A stretch of DNA of 11,913 nucleotides from G020350405 sp964513655 (lineage in GTDB: Bacteria > Planctomycetota > Phycisphaerae > Sedimentisphaerales > Anaerobacaceae), in NCBI GenBank assembly GCA_964513655.1, contig CAZENQ010000097.1:1-11913 (forward strand), written 5' to 3'. The notes under the pieces were generated by a model that searched no databases, was not told where the DNA came from, and saw nothing but the letters and a program-made list of their open reading frames with translations. The stretch's first letter is position 1, and each line of letters starts with the position of its first letter. Below are positions 1 through 7,707 of the stretch, one piece after another. A program made the position numbers and the translations under genes.

Positions 1-381
1 CGCTTCCGAGAGCGTTGCGCCGCCCTCGATGTCATCGGCCACATAACCAACGACCTTCTTGAATGTCCCGGACTTTTGTTGCTCCTCAAGAATCCTGAGC
101 GACCGCAAAATGGGCAACCCGGCATCCTGGAGCGTCGAAAGCTGTCTCGCAAACTGCGTGACAATCTTGACCTTGACCTTCCCGCCCGCGCCTCGCCTGG
201 CTTTGGGCTTTGCTATGGCTCTCGCCGCAGCTTTTTTCCCGGCACCATGCTCACGAACCTTGGTGGGAAAATAACCCAAATTGCGTATCTTGCTTATTGC
301 TTCCTTCTGACTCAGGGCCTCCACTTCATTCTTTATTGCTACACCCTGCGAATCCAGTGCTTCATATTTAAAAACAGGCAT
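1..381 (-). CDS. Type II secretion/type IV pilus inner-membrane platform protein GspF/PilC, N-terminal part
   Basis: This is the N-terminal 127 residues of a GspF/PilC-family protein; the gene continues past the left edge (the family is usually about 400 residues). The protein is the polytopic inner-membrane platform on which the assembly ATPase acts. Residues 1-42 (start MPVFKYEALDSQG) form the short N-terminal domain typical of the family. Residues 44-69 are a Lys/Ala/Arg-rich linker. From about residue 72 the first GspF domain begins, with the hallmark TQFARQLSTLQDAGLPILRS, then EQQ and the acidic DDIEGG. The ATG at 381 is supported by a very strong Shine-Dalgarno 7 bases upstream. It lies 61 bases downstream of gspE copy 1 with no terminator between them, so the two are probably co-transcribed. 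The sequence does not decide between GspF and PilC. Confidence 0.9.
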   Translation of the reverse strand, partial: MPVFKYEALDSQGVAIKNEVEALSQKEAISKIRNLGYFPTKVREHGAGKKAAARAIAKPKARRGAGGKVKVKIVTQFARQLSTLQDAGLPILRSLRILEEQQKSGTFKKVVGYVADDIEGGATLSEA

Positions 382-388
382 CCGAAAC

Positions 389-397
389 ACCTCCTTT
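389..397 (-). promoter_or_regulatory. Strong Shine-Dalgarno for the gspF/pilC start
   Basis: On the minus strand this reads AAAGGAGGT, a near-perfect anti-16S match, with 7 bases to the ATG at 381. It fixes the start codon of the partial platform gene and suggests efficient translation compared with the weaker sites elsewhere in the window. Confidence 0.8.
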
Positions 398-442
398 GGA
401 TTAAAGATTACCTACCGAATGTTCCACAACTGCAATCCTTAC

Positions 443-2212
443 TTACGCTTCATAAGTCGTTTCTTTTACTACCTCGTCCATAGTGGTAATGCCATCATAT
501 ATAGCTTCCAGGCCATTATCGCGCAAAAGCCTCATGCCGCCTTTTTGACCGGCTGCACGCAACACAGCCGTTGAGGCCTGGTTCATAATCAATTCACGTA
601 TCTCATCGGTGAACGCCATAAGCTCAAAAATACCCGTTCGCCCCCTATAGCCGGTATTATTGCACCTGCTGCAGCCCCGCCCGTAGTAGAACTTTTTCTC
701 GTGGATCTCCTCCGGCGTAAGGCCCACTTCCGCTAATTGTAGATCGGTCGGCTCGTATGGCGTCTTGCAATGCTCACATATCTTTCTGACTAATCGCTGG
801 CCAACAATACCTTCGAGCGTAGCTGTCATAAGAAACGGCTCCACCCCTAAATCTAAAAGTCGCGCTATTGAGCTTGGGGCATCGTTTGTGTGTAATGTGG
901 TAAATACTATATGGCCTGTCAGAGACGCCTGCGCAGAAATCTCCGCTGTCTCAAGGTCACGAATCTCACCAACCAGTATAATATCAGGGTCCTGACGCAA
1001 AATTGACCGCAGACACCTCGCAAATGTAAGTCCAATGCCCGGCCTCATCTGAACCTGAATCACACCGTCAAGGTCATATTCTATCGGGTCTTCAGTTGTG
1101 ATTACCTTTGTCTCTATATTATTAAGTTCGGTTAAGGCCGAGTAAAGAGTCGTGGTTTTGCCGCAGCCCGTGGGGCCTGTAACAATTATAATACCGTTAG
1201 GCTTATCAATAAGCTGACGGAACAATTTGAGCTCGTATTGCCTCAGCCCCAGTTTCTCCAAATCCAATTGAAGCTGACTTCTATCAAGAACACGCAGTAC
1301 GACACTTTCTCCAAACATCGTGGGCAGAACACTAACCCGCAAATCAACCGGCTTGCCCTGAACAGTCAGTGATATTCGCCCGTCCTGCGGCAATCGCCTC
1401 TCCGCGATGTCCAGGTCCGCCATAACCTTTATACGAGAGCTAAGTGCCGCAGCGATGTATTTCGGAGGAGGAACCATCTCATAAAGCACACCGTCAATAC
1501 GGTAACGCATCTTGTATTCATTCTCAAACGGCTCAAAATGAATGTCCGATGACTTATCACGAATTGCTTGCAGCAGAACCAGGTTCAGCAGTTTCTTTAC
1601 AGGATTTGACTCAGACAGCTCCTTTAACTCATCTAAGTCAATACTTTGATTCCTGCCTTCAAATTCCGCAAGGTAACTGTCCTGTTGTATTTCATCTATC
1701 AACTCGTTTATCGCTTCTTTTTCTTCTTCTCCCTCATAATACTTGGCCAAAGCACTCTCCAGCGCCTCAGAGTCGGTCATCCTCGCGACTACTCTAAAAC
1801 CCGTCAATGTGCTCAAATCATCGGCTGCTCTGAAGTTATCAGGATTGTCAAGGGCAATAACCAGCTCGTTTTGTTCTTTATTGTATTCTATTGGTATAAT
1901 ACGATACGTCTTTACCATTTGCGCTGGCACCTTCTCGATTACATCAGGAGGCACCTCAATATCGCTCAACTTCACAAATTCCATCCCCCGCTGGGCCGCC
2001 AGAGCAACTTGAAGCTGCTTTTCATCTATCAACCCAAGCTCAAGGAATATCTGCCCTATTTGGACACCACCATGGCGCTGTTTCTGGATTATTAGACATT
2101 CATGGACCTTCTCTCTTGTCAGAACACCCATTTTTATAAGTATCCTGCCAAGCGTCCTGCCTCTCAATTGCTCTATTGGAGGAAGTGCTTTTCCCGTTTT
2201 TACCTTGTCCAT
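443..2212 (-). CDS. GspE/PilB-family assembly ATPase (copy 1)
   Basis: This 589-residue protein is a cytoplasmic hexameric ATPase that powers pilus or pseudopilus assembly. Residues about 15-155 form the MshEN-type N-terminal domain (GRTLGRILIKMGVLT, then a second QIGQIFLELGLID half). Residues 157-200 are an acidic linker. The N2 domain carries SSDIHFEP (221-228) and RLPQDGRI (273-280). The motor domain has Walker A GPTGCGKTT (346-354), the Asp box ITTEDPIEY (371-379), Walker B ILVGEIRD (412-419) and the His box TGHIVFTTLHTND (432-444). A zinc knuckle is formed by C479/C482 and C514/C517. All catalytic motifs are intact and the length is normal for the family. A GAGGT sequence lies about 10 bases upstream of the ATG. 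It has its own promoter (2255-2283) and is followed by gspF/pilC. GspE and PilB cannot be separated from sequence alone. Confidence 0.95.
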   Translation of the reverse strand: MDKVKTGKALPPIEQLRGRTLGRILIKMGVLTREKVHECLIIQKQRHGGVQIGQIFLELGLIDEKQLQVALAAQRGMEFVKLSDIEVPPDVIEKVPAQMVKTYRIIPIEYNKEQNELVIALDNPDNFRAADDLSTLTGFRVVARMTDSEALESALAKYYEGEEEKEAINELIDEIQQDSYLAEFEGRNQSIDLDELKELSESNPVKKLLNLVLLQAIRDKSSDIHFEPFENEYKMRYRIDGVLYEMVPPPKYIAAALSSRIKVMADLDIAERRLPQDGRISLTVQGKPVDLRVSVLPTMFGESVVLRVLDRSQLQLDLEKLGLRQYELKLFRQLIDKPNGIIIVTGPTGCGKTTTLYSALTELNNIETKVITTEDPIEYDLDGVIQVQMRPGIGLTFARCLRSILRQDPDIILVGEIRDLETAEISAQASLTGHIVFTTLHTNDAPSSIARLLDLGVEPFLMTATLEGIVGQRLVRKICEHCKTPYEPTDLQLAEVGLTPEEIHEKKFYYGRGCSRCNNTGYRGRTGIFELMAFTDEIRELIMNQASTAVLRAAGQKGGMRLLRDNGLEAIYDGITTMDEVVKETTYEA

Positions 2213-2254
2213 TTGGCCTTTACCTCAATTCCAGTTCCATTTCAATTCTTGCTT

Positions 2255-2283
2255 ATTATATCACATTAAAGCCTTTTTGGCAA
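2255..2283 (-). promoter_or_regulatory. Sigma-70-type promoter for gspE copy 1
   Basis: On the minus strand, TTGCCA (-35, 2278-2283) and TATAAT (-10, 2255-2260) are separated by exactly 17 bases. The -10 is perfect and the -35 matches 5 of 6 bases. The expected transcription start is near 2248, giving a leader of about 36 bases before the ATG at 2212. Its position just downstream of a terminator for the preceding gene supports a new transcription unit for gspE1-gspF. Confidence 0.8.
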
Positions 2284-2309
2284 GCAAATTACGAATTGGA
2301 CATATAGTT

Positions 2310-2327
2310 ATTAGGACTGTACCTAAT
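2310..2327. repeat. Small inverted repeat upstream of the gspE1 promoter
   Basis: ATTAGG and CCTAAT arms flank a 6-base centre (ACTGTA), a perfect 6-base inverted repeat about 27 bases upstream of the -35 box of the gspE1 promoter. It could be an operator or a REP-like extragenic palindrome. Only one copy is in this window, so neither reading can be established. Confidence 0.35.
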
Positions 2328-2392
2328 CCCCATTTTATCCCCCCCTAAAGCCCCTGACGTCCGAAAAATCGGTCTTCTTCTTGCTCCCTCAC

Positions 2393-2429
2393 AAAAAAAA
2401 TACCAGCCGACTCCACGCCTGTGCTGGTA
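2393..2429 (-). terminator. Intrinsic terminator after pilT
   Basis: On the minus strand the arms TACCAGC (2423-2429) and GCTGGTA (2401-2407) form a perfect 7-base-pair stem with a 15-base loop. It is followed at once by eight Ts (2393-2400 as As on the plus strand). It starts 33 bases after the pilT stop codon. This separates the gspE2-pilT unit from gspE1-gspF downstream. Confidence 0.85.
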
Positions 2430-2462
2430 CTTCGCAAAACCTGTCCTCAGCACTCACATTAA

Positions 2463-3599
2463 TTAATCAGTCCTGAGAATCGGCCCCATATCCTCAAACT
2501 CTGCTCGTTTTCCTTTTACTTTTACACCTCTTAGCCTGGTCATAGCCTTGTCCTGCAATTGGCCCGGCTGACGGGACTTGTCCAGCATCTCTTCCATAGT
2601 AATCTTGCCCATCTCATACAGCTGCCACAGGTGGTCATCCAGAAGCTGCATCCCCAATTTCTTGCCTGTTTGGATACTCGAGTCAAGCCGGTAAGTCTTG
2701 TTCTCACGGATAAGATTCGAAATCGCCGGAGTGACAACCATAAATTCATAAGCGGCAATCCTTCCTCTGCCGGTAGCCAGAGGACAGAGAGCCTGACTGA
2801 GAACCGCCATCAGATTGGCACTTAACTGAGTGCGAATCTGCTCCTGCTGGTTTACAGGAAAAACATCGATAATTCTCGTAATCGTCCCCGCAGCGCTTAT
2901 CGTATGCAGTGTACTAAACACAAGATGGCCCGTTTCAGCGGCCCTGATAGCCGATTCGATGGTTTCCAGGTCTCGCAGTTCGCCTACCAGAATCACATCA
3001 GGGTCCATCCTCAAAACGCGTCTCAACGCCTCCCCAAAGCTCGGCACATCAACGCCAACTTCCCGTTGATTAATAATAGATTTCTTATGCGTGTGATAAT
3101 ATTCTATCGGCTCTTCAACGGTTATAATATGGCGGTCAAAGTTCTCGTTAATGTAGTTTACCATACAAGCCAGAGTAGTCGTCTTACCGCACCCGGTCGG
3201 GCCTGTAACCAAAAATAACCCTCTCGGCCTGCGGCACAAAGCAGCACAAATCTTAGGCAACCCTATCTCCTCAAAGGTCAAAATTTTCGTCGGGATAAGA
3301 CGCAAGACCACCGTAATATTACCTTTTTGCCGAAAAACAGACACACGAAATCTTGCTTCCTCACCATAGGCAAAGCCAAAGTCGGTTCCACCCTCTTCAT
3401 GGAGTTCTTGTTGATTTCGCTCAGGCGTGATGCTTTTCATCAAGGACACCGTATCCTCAGGTTCAAGTACTTTGGTCTCGAGAGACCTGAGCTGGCCGTC
3501 TATCCTCAGTACCGGCGCCCGGTCGACAACAAGGTGTATATCCGAGCCCCCTTGTGTAACACAGGCCTGTAACAAGCGGTCCATATTGACTGTTGCCAT
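2463..3599 (-). CDS. pilT: PilT-like twitching motility/pilus retraction ATPase
   Basis: This 378-residue hexameric ATPase would drive pilus disassembly and retraction at the cytoplasmic face. The N-terminus has the PilT-style SDIHL (19-23) and RIDG (32-35) and lacks the MshEN domain and zinc knuckle of the GspE copies. Motifs are Walker A GPTGCGKTT (133-141), the Asp box ITVEEPIEY (159-167), Walker B ILVGELRD (203-210), the His box TGHLVFSTLHT (223-233), and the PilT C-terminal signature AISNLIRE (292-299; classical PilT has AIRNLIRE). HTISA after the His box follows PilT (HTTSA) rather than GspE (HTNDA). The Asp box has Glu-Glu where many family members have Glu-Asp. Beyond the normal end near residue 345 there is a basic tail of about 30 residues. 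It starts 28 bases after gspE copy 2 and should be co-transcribed with it. Confidence 0.93.
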   Translation of the reverse strand: MATVNMDRLLQACVTQGGSDIHLVVDRAPVLRIDGQLRSLETKVLEPEDTVSLMKSITPERNQQELHEEGGTDFGFAYGEEARFRVSVFRQKGNITVVLRLIPTKILTFEEIGLPKICAALCRRPRGLFLVTGPTGCGKTTTLACMVNYINENFDRHIITVEEPIEYYHTHKKSIINQREVGVDVPSFGEALRRVLRMDPDVILVGELRDLETIESAIRAAETGHLVFSTLHTISAAGTITRIIDVFPVNQQEQIRTQLSANLMAVLSQALCPLATGRGRIAAYEFMVVTPAISNLIRENKTYRLDSSIQTGKKLGMQLLDDHLWQLYEMGKITMEEMLDKSRQPGQLQDKAMTRLRGVKVKGKRAEFEDMGPILRTD

Positions 3600-3627
3600 T
3601 TGAAAATCCCTAAATGACTTAGTTTGT

Positions 3628-5364
3628 TTAATCGGTAACCGTGACTTCTGTATGTGATATCTTGATGACCTCTTCTGGCGTAGTTGTGCCTTTGAATATT
3701 TTTCTCTTACCGTCCTCCATCAACGTTCTCATCCCACTTGCTCGGCAGGCCTTTCGCAATTCCGTAGTAGGGGCTTTTTCAAAGGCCAATTCCCTTATCT
3801 CGCTGTTTAGTTCCACCATCTCAAAGACAGCAATTCGGCCCTTAAAGCCGGTATTCTGACACTGGCTGCACCCAGCACCCTTGTAAAAAGAATGCTTTCC
3901 AATGTCCTCCCGCGTAATATTGAGCAACTGCAGAGATTTCGGATTCGGATTTTCATCTACTACTTTGCAGTTCTTGCAAATAACTCTCACAAGTCTTTGC
4001 GCCATAATAGCTTGTATTGAGCTGGCTACGAGGAACGGCTTAACGCCCATATCTATTAGGCGCGTAATTGCACTGGGAGCATCGTTGGTGTGCAAGGTAC
4101 TGAAAACCAGGTGTCCTGTAAGTGCTGCCTGAATCGCAATATCAGCGACCTCGCCATCTCGAATTTCACCGACAAGTATAATATTAGGGGCTTGTCGCAG
4201 CATCGCCCTGAGAATCTTCCCAAATGTCAACTCAATTTCTTCTCTGACCTGGCACTGGTTCATCCCGTCAAAGTTGTACTCGACAGGATCCTCAGCCGTA
4301 AGGATTTTCTTGTCCGGCCGGTTAAGTTCCTGCAGAGCGGCATATAGCGTCGTAGTTTTTCCGCTACCTGTCGGGCCCGTAACCAAAAAGATGCCGGTGG
4401 GCCTTTTGATTATCCGTTGAAAGCGTTCATAATCATCCTGCTCAAAGCCCAGTGCCCGAATACCAATGTTGACCGCATCTGGACGCAAAATTCGCAATAC
4501 TACACTCTCCCCATGATTCCCCGGCAATGCCGAAACACGAAAATCAATATCCTGGCCTCCGATCATGCGCTTAATACGACCGTCCTGGGGCAATCTCTTC
4601 TCAGCAATATCCATACCAGATAGAATCTTCAGTCGCGTGATCATTTGTGCCTGCATGTTCTTCGGAATGTTATCTTTCTCCAGGCATACACCGTCAACAC
4701 GGTATCTTATGCGTACTCTGTCGGCCATCGGTTCAATATGGATATCACTGGCTCGCATATAGTAGGCATTATCTATTATAAGATTCACCAGCCGGACAAT
4801 GGGACCGTCGTCACGACCGCCTGCCGCTTCAGCACGCATAGCTTCCGCTTGTAACTCCTGACTGGCCTCGGCAAGTTCCGCAGCAGTTGCATCAATACTG
4901 TGTTTTAATCTGTCATCCTCCTCGCTTCTCACCTGGTCCAGTTCATCCTGGATGTAGGAACTGATTTTCGAAGGGCTCGCCAGACAGCAGTCCAACTCCC
5001 TATTCAAGCTGAACCGAATCATATCCATCGCATCTAAGTCTAATGGGTCGCTGATGATTAATTTCAACCTGCCGTTTTCCATGCCAAGCGGCAGGATATT
5101 GTGTTTCCTCATAAGGTCTGCCGGGATAAGCTTCATCACATCAGCAGGGATGGTAGTTCGATCCAGGTTCACGTATTCTAATCCAAATTGCTTGGCAATT
5201 GTCTTGGTCAAGGTTTCTTCGTCCAAGAGGCCCTGTTGGAGCAATACTTGGCCAAGCCGCTCATTCTTGGTCTTGGATATCTTGATGGCCTTGATAAGCG
5301 GCTCCTTCTGGACCAGCCCCGCCTTAAAGAGCATTTCACCTAAACGTCTACGCTTCTTCGCCAT
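3628..5364 (-). CDS. GspE/PilB-family assembly ATPase (copy 2)
   Basis: This 578-residue assembly ATPase is a clear paralogue of the protein at 443-2212, with the same architecture. Residues 5-135 form the MshEN-like domain (RRRLGEMLFKAGLV, then RLGQVLLQQGLLDEE). Residues 140-185 are an acidic, Ala/Glu-rich, probably helical linker. N2 carries ASDIHIEP (205-212) and RLPQDGRI (257-264). The motor domain has Walker A GPTGSGKTT (330-338), the Asp box LTAEDPVEY (355-363), Walker B ILVGEIRD (396-403) and the His box TGHLVFSTLHTND (416-428). Zinc-knuckle cysteines are C463/C466 and C499/C502. Before Walker B it reads QAPN where copy 1 has QDPD. GAGGT precedes the ATG by 6 bases. It has its own near-consensus promoter and is followed by pilT, so copy 2 may be the pilus motor, an inference from the pairing only. 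Confidence 0.95.
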   Translation of the reverse strand: MAKKRRRLGEMLFKAGLVQKEPLIKAIKISKTKNERLGQVLLQQGLLDEETLTKTIAKQFGLEYVNLDRTTIPADVMKLIPADLMRKHNILPLGMENGRLKLIISDPLDLDAMDMIRFSLNRELDCCLASPSKISSYIQDELDQVRSEEDDRLKHSIDATAAELAEASQELQAEAMRAEAAGGRDDGPIVRLVNLIIDNAYYMRASDIHIEPMADRVRIRYRVDGVCLEKDNIPKNMQAQMITRLKILSGMDIAEKRLPQDGRIKRMIGGQDIDFRVSALPGNHGESVVLRILRPDAVNIGIRALGFEQDDYERFQRIIKRPTGIFLVTGPTGSGKTTTLYAALQELNRPDKKILTAEDPVEYNFDGMNQCQVREEIELTFGKILRAMLRQAPNIILVGEIRDGEVADIAIQAALTGHLVFSTLHTNDAPSAITRLIDMGVKPFLVASSIQAIMAQRLVRVICKNCKVVDENPNPKSLQLLNITREDIGKHSFYKGAGCSQCQNTGFKGRIAVFEMVELNSEIRELAFEKAPTTELRKACRASGMRTLMEDGKRKIFKGTTTPEEVIKISHTEVTVTD

Positions 5365-5399
5365 ATTTACCTCTATTATGCCAATCTCGTGTAAAAACT

Positions 5400-5428
5400 A
5401 TTATACCATTTTCAAGGCAATTAGTCAA
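5400..5428 (-). promoter_or_regulatory. Sigma-70-type promoter for gspE copy 2-pilT
   Basis: On the minus strand, TTGACT (-35, 5423-5428) and a perfect TATAAT (-10, 5400-5405) are 17 bases apart. The -35 box starts 3 bases after the cinA stop codon. The predicted leader is about 30 bases. With no terminator seen after cinA, some read-through from cinA is also possible. Confidence 0.8.
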
Positions 5429-5430
5429 AT

Positions 5431-6663
5431 CTACAATTGTGACCGGAGCATATTCAGGGCTGTCTGCGCTGCCTGAACACGTATAAACTCTCGATCGCCA
5501 GATATAACTAAGCGTTTCGTTTCGCAGCCATTATCGGAATCTATGCTGACATAAACCAAACCAACGGGTTTTTGTTCACCGCCGCCGGTTGGGCCGGCTA
5601 TACCGGTTATACCAATGGCAAAATCTGTTCCGGCATTTTCTCTGGCGCCCTGGGCCATGGCCTTCGCCACCTGCTCGCTTACAGCCCCATATTCTTCAAT
5701 CAAATCAGCTGGTATCCCAAGCTCCTCGGTCTTAGCATTATCGCTGTAAGTAACCCAGCCCCTTGTAAAATATCTGCTCGCCCCGGGCACATCAGTCAGC
5801 AGCTTTGCCAGCCAGCCTCCCGTGCAGGATTCGGCCACGGCAATTGTCTTTTTCTGCTGAGCCAATTTTTCGCCCACCACCTCGCCTAAAGTCTGCTCCC
5901 CCCTGCCGTAAACCACCTCCCCCAGTAACCCCATCAACAATTCTTCATCTTCCTCGGCCATCTCCCGGGCCTCACCTTCACCTTTTGCCGTTGCGATAAT
6001 ATGCAGAGTAACCACGCCACGGCAGGCCGTGCAGTTGATTAGCGGGTTCCTCCCTCGTTTCATAACCGTGCCGACTAATTCAGCGATTATTGACTCACCG
6101 ACCCCAAAGCACTTTAGTTTTCGCACAACTATCATCTGTCCACCGGCAAATTGTTTTAGCTCGGGCAAAACCGAACCTTCAAACATTTGCTCCATTTCCG
6201 ACGGCACCCCGGGCATACCAACATACAATTTGCCCTCCTTCCTGGCCATAATCCCCGGCGCAGTACCAAGATTGTTCGCAAGGGCCCTTGTACCGGCTGG
6301 TATATACGCCTGAACCTTCGCTTTCTCGGGCATTTGCAAACCTCGCCGCCCGAAAAAATCCTGTATCTTTTGCAGAAGTTCACTCTGCATTTCCAGTTCA
6401 ACCCCGAGCAATTTCGCGAACGCCTGGCGCGTCAAATCATCATCGGTCGGACCTAAACCACCCGTTACCAGAATCAACTCAGCGTCACCACCTGCCAAAT
6501 TCAATGCTCGGACAATCAAGTCTATATCATCCCCAACAGTATAGGAGCTGACAACGGGTATCCCAATCGAAAGCAGCCTTCTGCTCAGATACCCGGCATT
6601 ACTGTCCACCGTTTGGCCGCTTAAGACCTCATTCCCAACGCTGACGATACTCGCTTTTCGCAT
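5431..6663 (-). CDS. cinA: CinA-family nicotinamide-nucleotide amidase/ADP-ribose pyrophosphatase-like protein
   Basis: This 410-residue protein has both domains of full-length CinA. Residues 1-170 form the MoCF/COG1058 domain (NEVLSGQTVDSNA, then TGGLGPTDDDLT at 67-78 and GMPGVPSEM at 149-157), linked in the family to ADP-ribose or NMN pyrophosphatase activity. Residues about 255-410 form the CinA-C/PncC amidase domain, with VAESCTGG (276-283), YSDNAK (306-311), GITGIAGPTGG (351-361) and PVGLVYVS. The C-terminal domain deamidates nicotinamide mononucleotide to nicotinate mononucleotide in NAD salvage. The reading frame is open to an upstream start at 6744. I chose the ATG at 6663 because family alignment begins at MRKASIVSVGNE and an AGGG sits just upstream, leaving a 4-base gap to the dehydrogenase stop. 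Translational coupling with that gene is likely. Any link to competence, suggested by the gene name, is not shown here. Confidence 0.9.
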   Translation of the reverse strand: MRKASIVSVGNEVLSGQTVDSNAGYLSRRLLSIGIPVVSSYTVGDDIDLIVRALNLAGGDAELILVTGGLGPTDDDLTRQAFAKLLGVELEMQSELLQKIQDFFGRRGLQMPEKAKVQAYIPAGTRALANNLGTAPGIMARKEGKLYVGMPGVPSEMEQMFEGSVLPELKQFAGGQMIVVRKLKCFGVGESIIAELVGTVMKRGRNPLINCTACRGVVTLHIIATAKGEGEAREMAEEDEELLMGLLGEVVYGRGEQTLGEVVGEKLAQQKKTIAVAESCTGGWLAKLLTDVPGASRYFTRGWVTYSDNAKTEELGIPADLIEEYGAVSEQVAKAMAQGARENAGTDFAIGITGIAGPTGGGEQKPVGLVYVSIDSDNGCETKRLVISGDREFIRVQAAQTALNMLRSQL

Positions 6664-6667
6664 AGCC

Positions 6668-7702
6668 CTAAAACTCAATAAGTGCCTTGACCACGCCGTC
6701 GCGATACCCCGCAACCATATCAAAGGCCTCCTGAGTCTGCTCAAGTTTGAACCTATGGGTAATCATAAAGTCAACACTGATTTTGCCGGAGGCTACCAAA
6801 TCAATACAAGCCTCGGTGCATTTATTTTGTCTTCTAACGTTTATAAGAGTGATTTCTTTTCTGCGCATCTTATCAATAACCAAAGAAATTCTCTCTGTGC
6901 GTGGAATCCCTATAAGCATCAACTTGCCGCCCGGCTTGAGTAGCTCGACGGCCTGGTCAATAGTCTCCTGTTGACCCGCACACTCAAAGACAACGTCCAT
7001 TCCGGCAGATTCGCGATGAAGAATTTCCTCGACTATATCTTCCCCGTTCGGATTGCCGACCCAGCTTGCGCCGTTCTTTTTCGCAACTTCAATGCGCTCA
7101 TCAATCTTTTCAGTCACGTAACAGGCATTCGTATTTTCAGCCTTAGCACTGACCAGACAGCTCAAACCGATTGGGCCCGCGCCGAGAATCGCTATGGCCC
7201 CGTCTTTCGGTAACTTGGCCTCTTTGACAGCGTACAAACCTATGGCCAATGGCTCGCACAATACGCCCTGAGCAAAACTGATTTTACCGCCCATGGGAAA
7301 GCAACAATCTTCAGGCATAACTATGTACTCGCATAAACAGCCCTCAACCTGACCGGGACAGCCAAGAAATTTTAGATTTCGACAGGTATTTCTTCTGCCC
7401 TGCTGGCATTGGTCACAAGCCCCGCACGATATTGCCGGGTCAACGACAACACCATCCCCCACTCCAACGCGGGTAACTCCCCCGCCGACGGCCTTAACCG
7501 TCGCAGTGCATTCATGGCCGACTATGAACGGATACTCAACAATTTGCGATCCTATCCTGCCGGTCTCGTAATAGTGCACATCGGAGCCGCAGACGCCGAC
7601 CATCTCAATTCTCAATAAAACATCGTTATCTTCCTTTATACTCGGCTCCCGAACATCTACCAGCTTTATTTGCCCAATACCAGCCAATACAACCGCCTTC
7701 AC
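6668..7702 (-). CDS. Zinc-dependent medium-chain dehydrogenase, sorbitol/xylitol dehydrogenase-like
   Basis: This 344-residue member of the zinc MDR superfamily is closest in pattern to polyol (sorbitol/xylitol) and threonine dehydrogenases, which oxidise a secondary alcohol with NAD(P). GVCGSDVHYYETGRIG (36-51) is typical of the sorbitol dehydrogenase branch. Catalytic zinc ligands are C38, H63, E64 and probably E150. The structural-zinc cysteines C93, C96, C99 and C107 are all present. The Rossmann glycine motif is GAGPIG (174-179), with acidic E198 near the end of the second strand favouring NAD. GHECTA replaces the commoner GHEAAG. The start is a GTG at 7702 with GGAGAG 5 bases upstream. 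The real substrate cannot be read from sequence. No sugar kinase or transporter is adjacent; the neighbour downstream is cinA. Confidence 0.88.
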   Translation of the reverse strand: MKAVVLAGIGQIKLVDVREPSIKEDNDVLLRIEMVGVCGSDVHYYETGRIGSQIVEYPFIVGHECTATVKAVGGGVTRVGVGDGVVVDPAISCGACDQCQQGRRNTCRNLKFLGCPGQVEGCLCEYIVMPEDCCFPMGGKISFAQGVLCEPLAIGLYAVKEAKLPKDGAIAILGAGPIGLSCLVSAKAENTNACYVTEKIDERIEVAKKNGASWVGNPNGEDIVEEILHRESAGMDVVFECAGQQETIDQAVELLKPGGKLMLIGIPRTERISLVIDKMRRKEITLINVRRQNKCTEACIDLVASGKISVDFMITHRFKLEQTQEAFDMVAGYRDGVVKALIEF

Positions 7703-7707
7703 AAAAT

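Noticed and set aside
1646..2095. 149-residue plus-strand ORF
   Set aside because: It lies entirely antisense to gspE copy 1, which has intact family motifs in the other frame. Its translation is low-complexity and aromatic-rich with no family resemblance.
6664..6744. 27-residue N-terminal extension of cinA
   Set aside because: It overlaps the 3' end of the dehydrogenase gene, is Arg/Leu-rich and precedes the normal CinA start; the ATG at 6663 fits the family.
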